This document shows, piece after piece, positions 23,536-33,815 of a stretch of 56,033 bases of DNA. The DNA lies in assembly GCA_902651635.1 (NCBI GenBank), contig CACRSC010001925.1, positions 15,004-71,036 on the forward strand, given 5' to 3'. The stretch's first letter is position 1; every line of letters begins with the position of its first letter. A program made the position numbers and the translations under genes. This DNA comes from Mastigamoeba balamuthi (taxonomy: Eukaryota > Evosea > Mastigamoebida > Mastigamoebidae). A model generated the notes under the pieces. The model ran no database searches, had not been told where the DNA came from, and saw only the letters and a program-made list of their open reading frames with translations.

Positions 23536-26364
23536 TCAGAAGAGGGCACAGATAGCCACGGCAGCTGCGGCAAGGCCCACCAGAGGAGCGGAGGCGGAGC
23601 CCGTGGTGTCGAGACGGCCGAGGGCCAACGTGGACGTCACCCTGGCAGTGGTGGCGGACACGCTGGCATCGGTACGCCTGGTGGGGTGCTTGTTAAGGTC
23701 GGCGCGCAGGGTGGACACGATCCTGAGGTCCTTGTCGACGTTGAAGTGCTTGTTGTCCAGGCTGAAGCGGTAGCACACCCACGTTTTGTCGGCAGACGGA
23801 GGGCACTGCTCCAAAGAGAAGCCGAGGGGCGTGTACAGAGGCGAGGAGGCGTCGTAGAGGACGAACTCGGTGCTGCCAACGAGGGCCTTGCCAGAGAGGA
23901 CGACCTTCAGGAGGTCCGTCTTCTCGAGGGCGAGGTCGGTGAAGACGTGGTCGCGGACGTGGACGACGTCGCCGAGGAAGAAGCGGATGGTCTCGGAGGC
24001 GGCGGCGGCGTTGGCGAAGGTGGACTGGACGCCGTTGAGGCGGAGGGTGGTGTTGAGCATGCACCAGTTCTCGAGGCCCTCGAGCGACGCCGTCAGCGAG
24101 CTGGAGTGGGCGGCTGAGTGTGGCCTGAGGCTGCGGATGACGTAGTCGAGCGTGAAGCGGTCGTTGGCGTTGGTGCTGCAGATCGAGTACTTGCCTGAGG
24201 TTCAGGGGAGTGAAGGAGGTCGGCTTGGTCAGTATTTCAAAGGACGCGAGTGGCACCCCTCGGGCTGGGTGGACTCTCACTGATGGTTGCGCGGAGATGC
24301 CAGCGCTGCCTGTTGGGCTGCGAGTCGACTGTTCCCAGGAGGGCCGGCTTGCTGACCTCCTGGAGATTGCCCGCGGTGCCCCGAACAACGAACAAAGCGG
24401 GGTCGATGGCGTAGTCCTGCTCGACGGCCACCGTGATGAGGTCGAACTCGACCGTGGGCTGGCTGCGGTCCAGGGGCACCATGACAGAGAACTTCTCGAT
24501 GTAGCCCCACACCAGCGTCGCGTCCAGCGTGTCGACGGTGCTCCGCACCTCCACCCTCCGGAACAGCACCACCTCGAACGACAGGTCGAACGTGCTGTTG
24601 CGGTCGTACGACTCCCCGTTGGCCAGCGTGAACCGCTCGTTGCACCACACGCGGACCAGGAACTGCAGGCGGTACCTGTCCGTGTCCTCGATGATGCGGG
24701 GCTGCGCCGTCCGGATCAGGTCGGGCAGCCTCCTGGTCGACCTGTGGGTGTACCTGCAGGGGTCCTCCTGCATCGGCAGCCCCACCTGCGTCGTCTCGAA
24801 CGTCGTGGGGTTGATGAACGCCGCCCGGACGTTCCAGCGGTGCGGGAGCATCTGGGGGAGGGCGATGTAGAGGTTGATGTCGTCGCTGAAGTTGCCGCTG
24901 AGCGTGACCTCGTGGGTGGGTGGGTCCTTGAGGTGCTGTGCCTCCACGTGGTTGAGGTTCGGGCACTCGCACTTGACACCGGTGCAGTCCTGGGGGCACA
25001 CCGAGCAGCTTTCGAGTTTGGAGCACACGCCGTCCCCGCAGACGTAGCTGGGGTTGAGGGGATCGGGGTCGACACAATCCCTGATCTCATCGCCATCTGT
25101 GTCGGCCTCGCACGACCCCACGCACAGCCCGCAGGTGTCGCGCGCGCAGTCCTCGAGCCTGAGCGACGTGGACATGCGGAACGACGACTCGCAAGTGTGG
25201 CGCTCGGCGAAGAAGAGGTTGAGGGGGTACGTCTCGTTCACCTTGAGGCCCAGCGTGTCGAGGCTCACGTTGCCCTCCATGGCGGTATGGACGCCACCGA
25301 GGTCGATACAGAGCTGCCTGTTGATGAAGACCCACACGTCGTCGTCGCCGCGGAAGCTGAAGGTCTCGCCGCCGCGGTACGTGAAGAGCGTGGAGATCAT
25401 CATCGTGAACCCGAAGTTGTGGTGCATGTAGTTGTTGCCGTAGCCCATGTTGTCGATGGGGAAGAACGCGGGGTTGTCGTACTGGTAGATAGCGGGCTTG
25501 GAGTTCTTTACCCTGTTGGCGGTCATCGGCAACTCGAACCGCTGGGGACGGGAGGGAGTGGTGGTGGGCTGGTGAGTCCTTGTTTCTCCGAGAGCACGTG
25601 CGGAGCAGCACCGGTTACCTTGTTTGCGAGCGTGTCGTGGTACCAGTCGTAGAACGAGACCCTGTCGAATACCGTCTTCTTGGGGTGGAAGATGCTACCG
25701 GCGTACGTGGGCGTGCCATCCATCCCGAGCCTCTTCTCCACGATGCCCGTCTCCGCGCCCATGTAGTGCTCGAAGTCCGGGTGTGAGTTGAAGTCGCGGA
25801 TGGTCATGTTCCACGAGATGCTCTCGGGCTCGCTCGTCGACACCCTGGGCGCCACCAGCGCCGCGGGGCCCTCGATGCTGCGCACCGGCGTCGCCGTCCC
25901 GTCAGCCCAGACTCCCGCCCACCTGATTGGGCCCGTCGTCCAGACGTCGTTGACCACGATCTCGACCTCGGCCGACCTGCCGTCGGCAGAAGCGTGCGCC
26001 GGCAGGTCCCAGCGCACCCCCGTGAGCCCCGTGGACGCGTCCCTGCCGTCGGTCATGTACGGCCTGCGCAGCAGCGGCGTCCCGCTGGGCAGCCCAAAGG
26101 CCACGGCCGCCAGGTCCTGCCCGGCCGACACCCTCACGCTGTACCTGTACGTCGTCTGGCGCGTCCCGCAGGCGGTCTGCATCCCCAGGAAGCTCAGCTC
26201 CACGATGTCCCCTGGCGCCGCCGAGGCTGCGAGCCCTACGACTGGTGCCCAGCGAGCGCCGTGCGAGCAGTGTCAGCTGCGTGCCCGCTGGCAGCGGGGG
26301 TGCGGGAGAGAGCTTGTGAGGACGAACGGGCCACGAAGAGTGCGATGAGGATGGAGTGCTTCAT
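23536..26364 (-). CDS. Fibro-slime domain surface protein, paralog D
   Basis: Four exons (26328-26364, 25619-26241, 24281-25541, 23536-24194) encode 859 residues. The signal peptide is MKHSILIALFVALVGLAASA. The N-terminal region has GTRQTTYRYSVRV. The fibro-slime core has SWNMTIRDFNSHPDFE, FFPIDNMGYGNNYMHHNFGF, RGDDDVWVFINRQLCIDLGG. The Cys-rich segment has EADTDGDEIRDCVDPDP and ESCSVCPQDCTGVKC. The C-terminal domain has ENWCMLNTTLRLNG and a tail ending AAAVAICALF. Exon 3 is 1261 bp, six longer than in A and C and the same as in gene H. About 600 bp of this exon are nearly identical to gene H, including silent sites. The last intron joins as SKYSICST rather than DQYSICST. Confidence 0.87.
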
Positions 26365-26458
26365 GTTGAGCTGCTGCGGTGCTTCTGCTCCGACACAACA
26401 AACAAAAGAAGTAAACAACAAATGGGTCAAAAGTCGCGCGGGGTCGATCGCGAACCCG

Positions 26459-26470
26459 TGACGTCACGTG
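26459..26470. promoter_or_regulatory. Overlapping CRE (TGACGTCA) and E-box (CACGTG)
   Basis: TGACGTCACGTG, about 95-106 bp before the ATG of fibro-slime gene D. TGACGTCA is the perfect palindromic CRE/ATF site and overlaps a perfect CACGTG. Use by bZIP or bHLH factors in this organism is inferred. Confidence 0.45.
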
Positions 26471-26639
26471 AGCGTGTTCGGGCGGTGGCGAAAAAACGCC
26501 CGAAGTTGGTTGGCGGGGGTTTTACCCGAAATTGGCTTCCCGAAATCTGACGTCTGTTTCCGCAACAGCCGATCAGACGGACGGCCTCCTTCTGGCTGCA
26601 CGCCTCGCCGTTTGCCCTCGTCTGTCTCGCTGTGACCCA

Positions 26640-27960
26640 GTCGCCATCGGCAGCGCCGTCTGCAGCCAAAGGCGATCCACCGGTGCCCGTGCTGGCCCTC
26701 GCCTCCCTCTTGATCGTGAGAGCGAGGCCATCACACAGCCCAGCGCATCTTTGTCCGCGCTACACAGGCCGATGCACCCGACTCGCGACGTGGGCGTCTG
26801 CCACAGGACGGCACGCCATCCTTGGAGAGGCCAACATGCTCCCCCAGCGTGTGTGCACGTGCCGCCTGATGTGCTCTGGCTCCGGGCGTCGTAGGGGGCC
26901 AGTCAGGCATCAGCACACGCAGCAGCAACGGGCACTCCTTGGGACCTGCTGGGAGGCAAGTCGCGTGGGACGCGGGCGCAGGTATCACGCTCGGGACCCA
27001 CAGGCCCTCGGTGGCCTCGTCGGGTGTCCGAATCCTCAAAGTGCAACAGGCAGATGTGCCTCGGCGTCTGCACGCCCGGCTCCGCTCAGTTTAGCCCTCG
27101 ACCGGGGGGACGAGGGGCCTCACAAGTGCGCTCACCTCAGGGCTGCACGAGCAGCGGCCCGAGAAGTAGAGACCCCTCTGCACCAGCGGCAGCAGCCCGC
27201 GTACTGTGCGGGCGATGGCCAACCTCTCCATCCTGGCGCCGTCAGCGGCTGCGGCGACAGTGGCCCCAGCGCCCGGGCCATCGTCGCGGGTCTGCGCGAG
27301 CGAATGAGCCCGTGCAGTCCGCAGGGCGCCATCTGAGCTGTGTGTCTGTCCACCTCTGTGCTTTGCAGCGCGCGCAGTTGTTCGCCTCTGCCCTGCCCTG
27401 GTCTGCCCTGTGGCGCTGCTCCATAGGTGGCATGTCGTGCTGTCCGTGTGTTCTTGCGTGCTCTGCTGTCTGCTCTCGCAGGGGCGCACGGCACCTCTCA
27501 CTTCGGACTACAGGAGGCCGAACCGAAGGCTCTTCTCTCGCCGATGTGGCGGGTCTCCTCTGCGCTCCAACAACGGCTGCAGCCCGTACAGCTGGTAGCC
27601 GTCCCTGTGCCTGCTCTCGCAGCACGCAGGGCACACCGCCCCGCGCGGGCACGTCATGCTCAGCTCCACGCCCGGGCAGTGACGGCACAACAGGAAAATC
27701 TACACCTGTGCTCTTTTGTTGTGGTGAGCAAGGGATGGCACAGCCCTCGTCCTCCGCTTGTCCTTCCTATCGCGGTTGATGATGTACCACTCACTGACAG
27801 AGTGTCCAGAGTGTCGCAAGCTGGCCCTCAGCGACACCCAGAAACGGTGCTGCGGGCCTCGACACGTCTGGAGCTAAGGTGGCAGCTGTCTGTGACACCT
27901 TTTTCGAGGAACTGAGCCACTGGGATGTTGCAAGCAAACAGGATTGGGCAACGGTGAAGA
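26640..27960 (-). other. Possible spliced gene, unresolved
   Basis: The 1.8 kb between gene D and the LamG gene has coding-like patches on the minus strand but no continuous model. One patch (about 27540-27696) reads CRHCPGVELSMTCPRGAV followed by CPACCESRHRDG, a Cys-rich zinc-binding-like segment with strong GC at third positions. A second (about 27167-27260) reads MERLAIARTVRGLLPLVQ and ends at a good GTGAGC donor. A third (about 26730-27030) contains EATEGLWVPSVIPAP. I could not join them with consistent splice phases or find the start. It may be a multi-exon gene of unknown function or a decaying one. Confidence 0.3.
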
Positions 27961-28168
27961 GCTATCTCGGCTCAGTGCCGAGTTCTTGTTCTGATTGAGT
28001 CATGGACGTGTGTTGTTATGTCGTATCGTGTATGTGAGGTTTGTGTGTGGTCTGTGTGTGCTGCTGATGTTGTGTTGGCGGGCGATCGATGCGTATAAAC
28101 TACACTGCTGAGTTACAATTCAAGAGAAATAGTGAAATCATGTGTGGGTGAGCCGTTCAGTGCCGGCC

Positions 28169-30610
28169 TCACAATAGGAACCAGAAGGGGGAGGCAGAAG
28201 AGGCCCCGCTTGCGAATGAGTCGGGTGCTGCAGTGATGCGCACAACGTGCCCAAGGACGATGAGGGATTCGTGGTCTGCAGCCCTCCTCTTGGATGTGCC
28301 CACGTAGGTTACGTTGTAGAACGCGGCGATCGTCAGTGCGCTGCTACTCTCGGCTGCCGCGGTGAAGTCCGTCTCGCTCAGCACGAAGCTGAAGTGCGGG
28401 AAGCTGGGCGTCGTGACGTTGGACTGCACGTCGCTCAGAGAGATGAGCGAGTTCTTGACCGCCGCGCCGCTGACGGTCACGTTGACGAGGGCGACCGAGG
28501 CGATTGAGGCCTTGGTGGCGGTCAGGTTGGCCTTGGCGTAGACCGTGGCCCCGAGCAGGTACGCGTTGGTGAGCTGCGAGAACGAAGCGTCGCTGTAGGT
28601 CTTCAGGGCCCCCGTGATGGCCACGTCGTCGACGAGCTGCGCGCAGAAGTTGCTCGTGTCGATGGTGAAGACGAGCTTGACGGTCTCGGGAGTCGTGATG
28701 GGGCAGTTGGCCGAAGGCGTCCCCTGCTGGCATTCGGCGGTGAACGTCACGTTGAGCGTCACGCCCGCCAGGGTGCAGGCGCCCGTTCCTGACGGGTCGA
28801 TGGACAGCACCCACTCCTGCGCGAACCTCGTGCCGTCGGTGTAGTTGGTGATGGGCGTCGCCACGAACGTGCCAATGCCGAACGCCTCGGGGATCGTGAA
28901 GTTGGTCAGAGTCAGGGCGAACGGGTTCTGCACGGAGACGATGATGTGCATGTTGAGGCTCGGGACCAGAGAGGCGGGGTTGGTCCCAACGCCGACGTTG
29001 ACCGAGACGAGGCCCGCCCGAGTCTTGATCGGGTCGAAGATGCTGACCTGCGACGCCTCCGCGCGCACGACGCGCGAGAAGCGGACCTTGAACGGCAGGT
29101 CGCTGCTCATGAGACGCAGAATGTCCGTCGACAGGACGCCGGTGATACGGTCCGTGTAAGACACCTGCACGATGCCGGTGTAGGTAATCGAGGTCGGCGT
29201 TATCTCGGAGAGCGCCACGCCGCCGCCGCACTCGGAGACGAGATGTGCCCACGAGGACTCTGTCGAGAACACGTAGGTGCAGGTGTCGAGGAACGACTTG
29301 GAGACCTCGAGCGTGCACGTGCCCACGGTGAGCACGATGTTGCTGCGCGTGTCGACGCGCGGGGCCGTGACTGCGATCGTGAACGAGTCGAGCGAGGTGA
29401 ACTTGGTCTGGTTGATCAGCAGCTGGACCGGGGGCGCCTGTCCCGCCGTGGTCGGGCTGTAGCACGGGTCGGGCATCTCGCATGTCGAGCCGGTGCCGCA
29501 CACGCCGCTCGGGCACGTGGAGCCGTCAGCGCACGCCTGGCACAGCAAGTTCTTGGAGGCAGTCCACGTGATCTCGTCGTTGGTCATCCAGCGCGTGTAG
29601 AAGGCCACCTCGTCGACAACGCCCAGGAACGTGTTGCTGGTCTCGGTGCACAGGCCGTCGGTCGTCGTCGTGGCTCCCACGTCGAAGGCGCACTGCTCGC
29701 CGAGGTTTTGCGCGTTGAGGAAATTGGAGAGGTCGCCGACTCCCGACGGGCCCCAGTGCGAGACGCTGGACGAAGCGAAGAACACGGCGCACGGGGAGAC
29801 GATCTTGGTCCCGTCCACAAAGAACTCGCCCAGCCCGTTGTCCCTGTTCACCCTGACCGCGTAGTGGTGCCACTCATCTGCGAGACATCGCCATTGAGCA
29901 TTTCGGAGCAGGAATTGTACATAGAAGCGCTCTACCCCGATTCGGCCTGCCATTGTACCGAACGCCAACATATCCAGATCGGGCCCGATGAAATGGACAA
30001 CCAAAAATAGAGTGCAGCAGTCCACCACACGCCAAAAATGGCCCCGCGGCCCGTCAACACCCCCCAGCCTCCCCCGAGGCCTTGGGTTGAGAGCGGAAGA
30101 GGACGCCGCGGGCATACCGGGATTCGTGGCGGGGCTGCACTGGCCGAACATGACCTTCAGGGTGGAGTTCAGGCGGAGGGAGAACAGGATGGCGTTCTCC
30201 TTGAGATCCGCGGGGAAATGGTAGTCTGTGTCCGCGGTGCTCTGCCACACGACGAACGACAGCTGCGCGCCGTTGGACACCAGGACATCGTAGTTGCCGA
30301 GCTGGACGTTCACCTTGGCCCACAGCGACATCGAGAAGTTGCCAGTGCCCACCGTGAGCTCCGCGCCCGACGGCACGATCCGCACGTAGGAGCCGTCGCC
30401 CGACAGCGTGACGGCGCCTCCGACTGCGCCGCCAGTGCTCCCCAGTGTGACCCCCGTGCTCGAGTTGGTAATGGTGTGCAGCCTGAAGTCCTGGTCGAGG
30501 CCGTTGGCGTCGAAGGGGAAGTAGGCGCCCAGAGAGGAGCCACACGGAGTGCCCGCGGTGGCTCGGGTGGCACAGAGGGTCAGCAATAGCACCAGCGCGG
30601 CTCCGATCAT
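28169..30610 (-). CDS. Secreted LamG-like (concanavalin-fold) surface protein
   Basis: Two exons (30118-30610 and 28169-29877) encode 733 residues. The 240-bp intron (GTATGC...CTCGCAG) is a multiple of three and would otherwise insert low-quality sequence into the domain. A clear signal peptide (MIGAALVLLLTLCATRATA) precedes a LamG_3-type jelly-roll domain, about residues 22-225: AYFPFDANGLDQ, GNFSMSLWAKV, then DEWHHYAVRVNRDNGLGEFF and LGVVDEVAFYTRWMTNDEI. A short Cys-rich EGF-like stretch follows (CPSGVCGTGSTCEMPDPC), then about 450 residues rich in Ser/Thr/Val with many N-glycosylation sequons and beta-rich, adhesin-like character. The end SASPFWFLL could be a weak GPI signal. Likely a glycan-binding surface or wall protein. 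Confidence 0.75.
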   Translation of the reverse strand: MIGAALVLLLTLCATRATAGTPCGSSLGAYFPFDANGLDQDFRLHTITNSSTGVTLGSTGGAVGGAVTLSGDGSYVRIVPSGAELTVGTGNFSMSLWAKVNVQLGNYDVLVSNGAQLSFVVWQSTADTDYHFPADLKENAILFSLRLNSTLKVMFGQCSPATNPGMPAASSSALNPRPRGRLGGVDGPRGHFWRVVDCCTLFLVVHFIGPDLDMLAFGTMAGRIGVERFYVQFLLRNAQWRCLADEWHHYAVRVNRDNGLGEFFVDGTKIVSPCAVFFASSSVSHWGPSGVGDLSNFLNAQNLGEQCAFDVGATTTTDGLCTETSNTFLGVVDEVAFYTRWMTNDEITWTASKNLLCQACADGSTCPSGVCGTGSTCEMPDPCYSPTTAGQAPPVQLLINQTKFTSLDSFTIAVTAPRVDTRSNIVLTVGTCTLEVSKSFLDTCTYVFSTESSWAHLVSECGGGVALSEITPTSITYTGIVQVSYTDRITGVLSTDILRLMSSDLPFKVRFSRVVRAEASQVSIFDPIKTRAGLVSVNVGVGTNPASLVPSLNMHIIVSVQNPFALTLTNFTIPEAFGIGTFVATPITNYTDGTRFAQEWVLSIDPSGTGACTLAGVTLNVTFTAECQQGTPSANCPITTPETVKLVFTIDTSNFCAQLVDDVAITGALKTYSDASFSQLTNAYLLGATVYAKANLTATKASIASVALVNVTVSGAAVKNSLISLSDVQSNVTTPSFPHFSFVLSETDFTAAAESSSALTIAAFYNVTYVGTSKRRAADHESLIVLGHVVRITAAPDSFASGASSASPFWFLL

Positions 30611-31683
30611 CTTCGCAGTCTCTCTCTCTCTCTCGCTCTCTCTTGCTCACGTTGGGCCTGTTTGTGTTTTGTGAAACCTGCTGACGTCCCTCTCTCTGGT
30701 GCGATAAGCGGCATCCAAAAATAGAATAGAATCGTCGGGGTTCATAGACTGCCCCCCACCTTCTGCAAGGCATTATCCGCTCTTCAGCTGTGAACACAGG
30801 GGGCTGTTGTCCCTTGTGAGGGCCTTGTGAGGTGGCGCGGATGCCGGGTGCTTGCTGGGTGGCCTGTGTCTCGCGATTGCCGTCCTAAGTGCGGAGCTTA
30901 GTGCCGTTCTGGGCAGCGTAGGAAAGCACCGTGTCCGAGAAGGGAACAGGGCGAAATGACCTGTGCACGATGCAGTTAGGTCCACTCTGGCCGTCTAAGT
31001 GGCAACCGGCACCGGGGGCACGCGAGAGGCATTTCTATCGCATTCACGTCCTGGGGGAATGAGAGAACAGTGCCGACTGGACGTGGGGGCCCGTCTGGCG
31101 GTCCCCCATTCAGATCACTTTGCCAGTTTGGTTCTTTTGTGGTGCTTTTCCTCACACGAGAAGCTGTGCTTTATGCGCACGAGCCTCTCGGGCAGCGACA
31201 ATCACGGCAGCCGGCGTATTCGCAGGCGAGCACTGTTATGGTAGGAGACACCCCGGAACCTTGGTGGCCACGTGTATTGGCCGTCACCCACTCCGGTGTC
31301 TAGTGGAAATGGACCTAACAATAGCACTCTCAAGGGTTATTGAACCGCGGGATTCTCTCGATGCTGTCCCCGTAGAAATGGAAGGGGGGCTGCCCTCGGG
31401 AGGTAGAGCTGGTGTACCGGTACACACAAACGGGCTGTGTGTTTTTGTGTTTTTCTGATTGAAGCCAATTCGATTCTCATTTATCCGAGCCCCGCACGAA
31501 CCACACACCGTGGGCAAGCTCACTCTTCCTTGTTCGCCATCTGCATCTGGCAGGGGTGCAGATTATCTGAATCCTGGATTTCTCAGTATTTCAAATCGTT
31601 TGATTCTAATCTCCCCCGTGCGAATCACCCCCCGCTCAGGAATCTTCTCCAGGCTGATCAGATTTAAAAGCACCGCTGTGAGC
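30611..31683. other. Divergent intergenic region, LamG gene / RAD51
   Basis: 1,073 bp between outward-facing genes. The LamG side has a CT microsatellite right after the start codon and a CRE-like TGACGTCC at 30682-30689. The RAD51 side has TCAGATTTAAAAGC about 20 bp before its ATG, a possible TATA-like element. No coding seen. Confidence 0.5.
30619..30644. repeat. CT-rich microsatellite
   Basis: A (TC)n tract with one CG interruption in the 5' leader of the LamG gene, reading as GA-rich on the sense strand. Confidence 0.8.
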
Positions 31684-33059
31684 ATGTCGCGGGCCAAGGC
31701 AAAGGAGGTCGAGGCGGAGGAGGAGGTCGAGGCCCCGCCGGTGGAAGCGGACACCGATGCTGCTGTCGGCCCGATGCCGGTCACCAAACTCGAGGCACGC
31801 GCCCCCCGCCTCCCGCTCTTTTTTTTTCCCACGCAGCGCTTTTTTTCCACATTTCCGACACGCAAAGCGCGGCGCGAATCCCGAAAAACCTCCCCCTGGA
31901 ATCCCGAAACCGCGGCTGACGCCCCAGCGCAGGAGTGCGGGATCACGGCGGGAGACGTGAAGAAGCTGCAGGAGGCGGGGTGCTACACGGTGGAGTCGGT
32001 GGCGTACTCGACGCGCAAGTCGCTGCTGGCGATCAAGGGCATCAGCGAGGCCAAGGCCGACAAGATCCTCGGCGAGGCCGCCAAGCTCGTGCCGATGGGG
32101 TTCACGACGGCCACGGAGATGCACAAGACGCGCCAGGAGGTCATCCAGATCACCACCGGCAGCAAGGAGCTCGACAAGCTCCTCGAGGGCGGCATCGAGA
32201 CGGGCAGCATCACCGGCACGCCCTCTCGCTCCCCTCCATTCCCAAAATTAATTATCCCCCGTGCTGTTAATGCAAGCAGAGCTGCCTCTCTCTCTCTCTT
32301 CCTCCCTCTCCCTCTCGGGATTCCAAGGGGAGGTTTTTCGGCCCCCTGCGTGAGTTCCGGGAAGAGCAAGCCGCTAACCTCCGCACCCCCTCTGTCCCCG
32401 CAGAGCTGTTTGGGGAGTTCCGCACGGGGAAGACGCAGCTGTGCCACCACCTGTGCGTCACGTGCCAGCTGCCGATCTCGCAGGGCGGGGCCGAGGGCCG
32501 CGCGATGTACATCGACACCGAGGGCACGTTCAGGCCCGAGAGGCTCGTGCCCATTGCCGAGCGCTACGGGCTGGACCCCACGGACACGCTCGACAACATC
32601 GCCTACGCGCGGGCGTACAACTCGGACCACCAGTCGCAGCTGCTGATGCAGGCCGCCTCGATGATGACGGAGAACCGCTTCTCGCTGATCGTCATCGACA
32701 GCGCGACGGCGCTCTACAGGACCGACTACAGCGGCCGCGGCGAGCTCAACGCGAGGCAGATACACCTCGCGAGGTTCCTGCGGACGCTGCAGAGGCTCGC
32801 GGACGAGTACGGCGTCGCCGTGGTCATCACGAACCAGGTCGTCGCGATGGTCGACGGCGCGGCGGCCATGTTTGGCGGCCCCACGCAGAAGCCCATCGGC
32901 GGCAACATCATCGCCCACGCCAGCACCACGAGGCTGTCCCTGCGCAAGGGCAAGGGCGAGAGCCGCGTCTGCAAGATCTTCGACTCGCCGTCGCTGCCCG
33001 AGGCCGAGGCCACGTTCAGCATCGGCAGCGACGGCATCGGCGACTCCAAGGACAGCTGA
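31684..33059 (+). CDS. RAD51: RAD51 recombinase
   Basis: Three exons (31684-31794, 31933-32215, 32404-33059) give 349 residues, close to the usual about 340. RAD51 forms filaments on single-stranded DNA and drives strand exchange in homologous recombination and meiosis. Visible are an acidic N-terminal tail, the helix-hairpin-helix N-terminal domain ([39 protein letters not shown]), Walker [10 protein letters not shown], Walker B LIVIDS, and the C-terminal [20 protein letters not shown]. Both introns (138 and 188 bp) begin with GCACGC, a GC donor, and end in CGCAG. Joining LE to ECGIT and GSIT to ELFGEF is fixed by family conservation, and no GT donor gives that result. Confidence 0.96.
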
Positions 33060-33815
33060 GCTGCGCCTGCGCCACTGCACACCTCAAACTGCACGCCACT
33101 CACACAACCAAACACCTCTCACGCGTCAAAAACACCGGTCCTACCTTAGCTGTGATCAGTTCCACTGGCAGGCGCGAAATGCGGTTTATCGGGGCATCAT
33201 GTTCATTGCTGTTTATGGCCGCATTCTTTAACTCGCATCTCTTCTCCGCAATTTGCATCTAGGTGAGTTTCAGTTTCTTTTCAGTGAGCTCAGCGAGGTA
33301 AAAGCGGTTTGTTGGTTATTCACGGGGTTTAGGTTTTCATTCCAGTTTCAGTTTCGGTTTTGCAGTGGAGACGGGCGCAGAGAACACCGAGTCCTGAAAC
33401 CAAGAGAGAAAGCAGTCGGAGAAGGGCTTTCAGCTTTATAAACAGAAAAAAGTGATCGTGTATTGGCTTCTTTGGTGGCTCCGTGGACCCCCTATCAGCA
33501 TGGCGTGTGGGGTGGTGAATGCTGCTGTGAATGCTGATTTGATAGAGGCCTCCAGCGGACTGGTGAATGCTTTTGAATGCGGTGGTTTGGTGGTGAAGGT
33601 GTATTTGTCGTTGCCACTTCCATGGCTTTGCTTGGACGTATTTGGCGGGGGTTTGATGTGCTAATAATGAAGAATGAAGAAAGGTATTGAGAAGAGGAGG
33701 AGGAGAGCAAGGGCGGGTTGTTACGACGCGAGAAAGAGGCGGAATAATGACGACGCAAAATCGCACGACGGTATCGCCCTTGACCCTAGGGCACGCGCGG
33801 GCGACCCCCAGCAGC
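33060..33815. other. Convergent intergenic region
   Basis: 756 bp between the ends of RAD51 and the cyclin gene. GT- and TTC-rich low-complexity tracts are present around 33270-33360 and 33490-33600. No coding or RNA gene recognised. Confidence 0.55.

Noticed and set aside
27781-27879. Plus-strand TECPECRKL...CCG zinc-ribbon-like ORF
   Set aside because: Only about 30 codons with a stop right after, no flanking exon and no support from neighbours. Not enough to call a gene.
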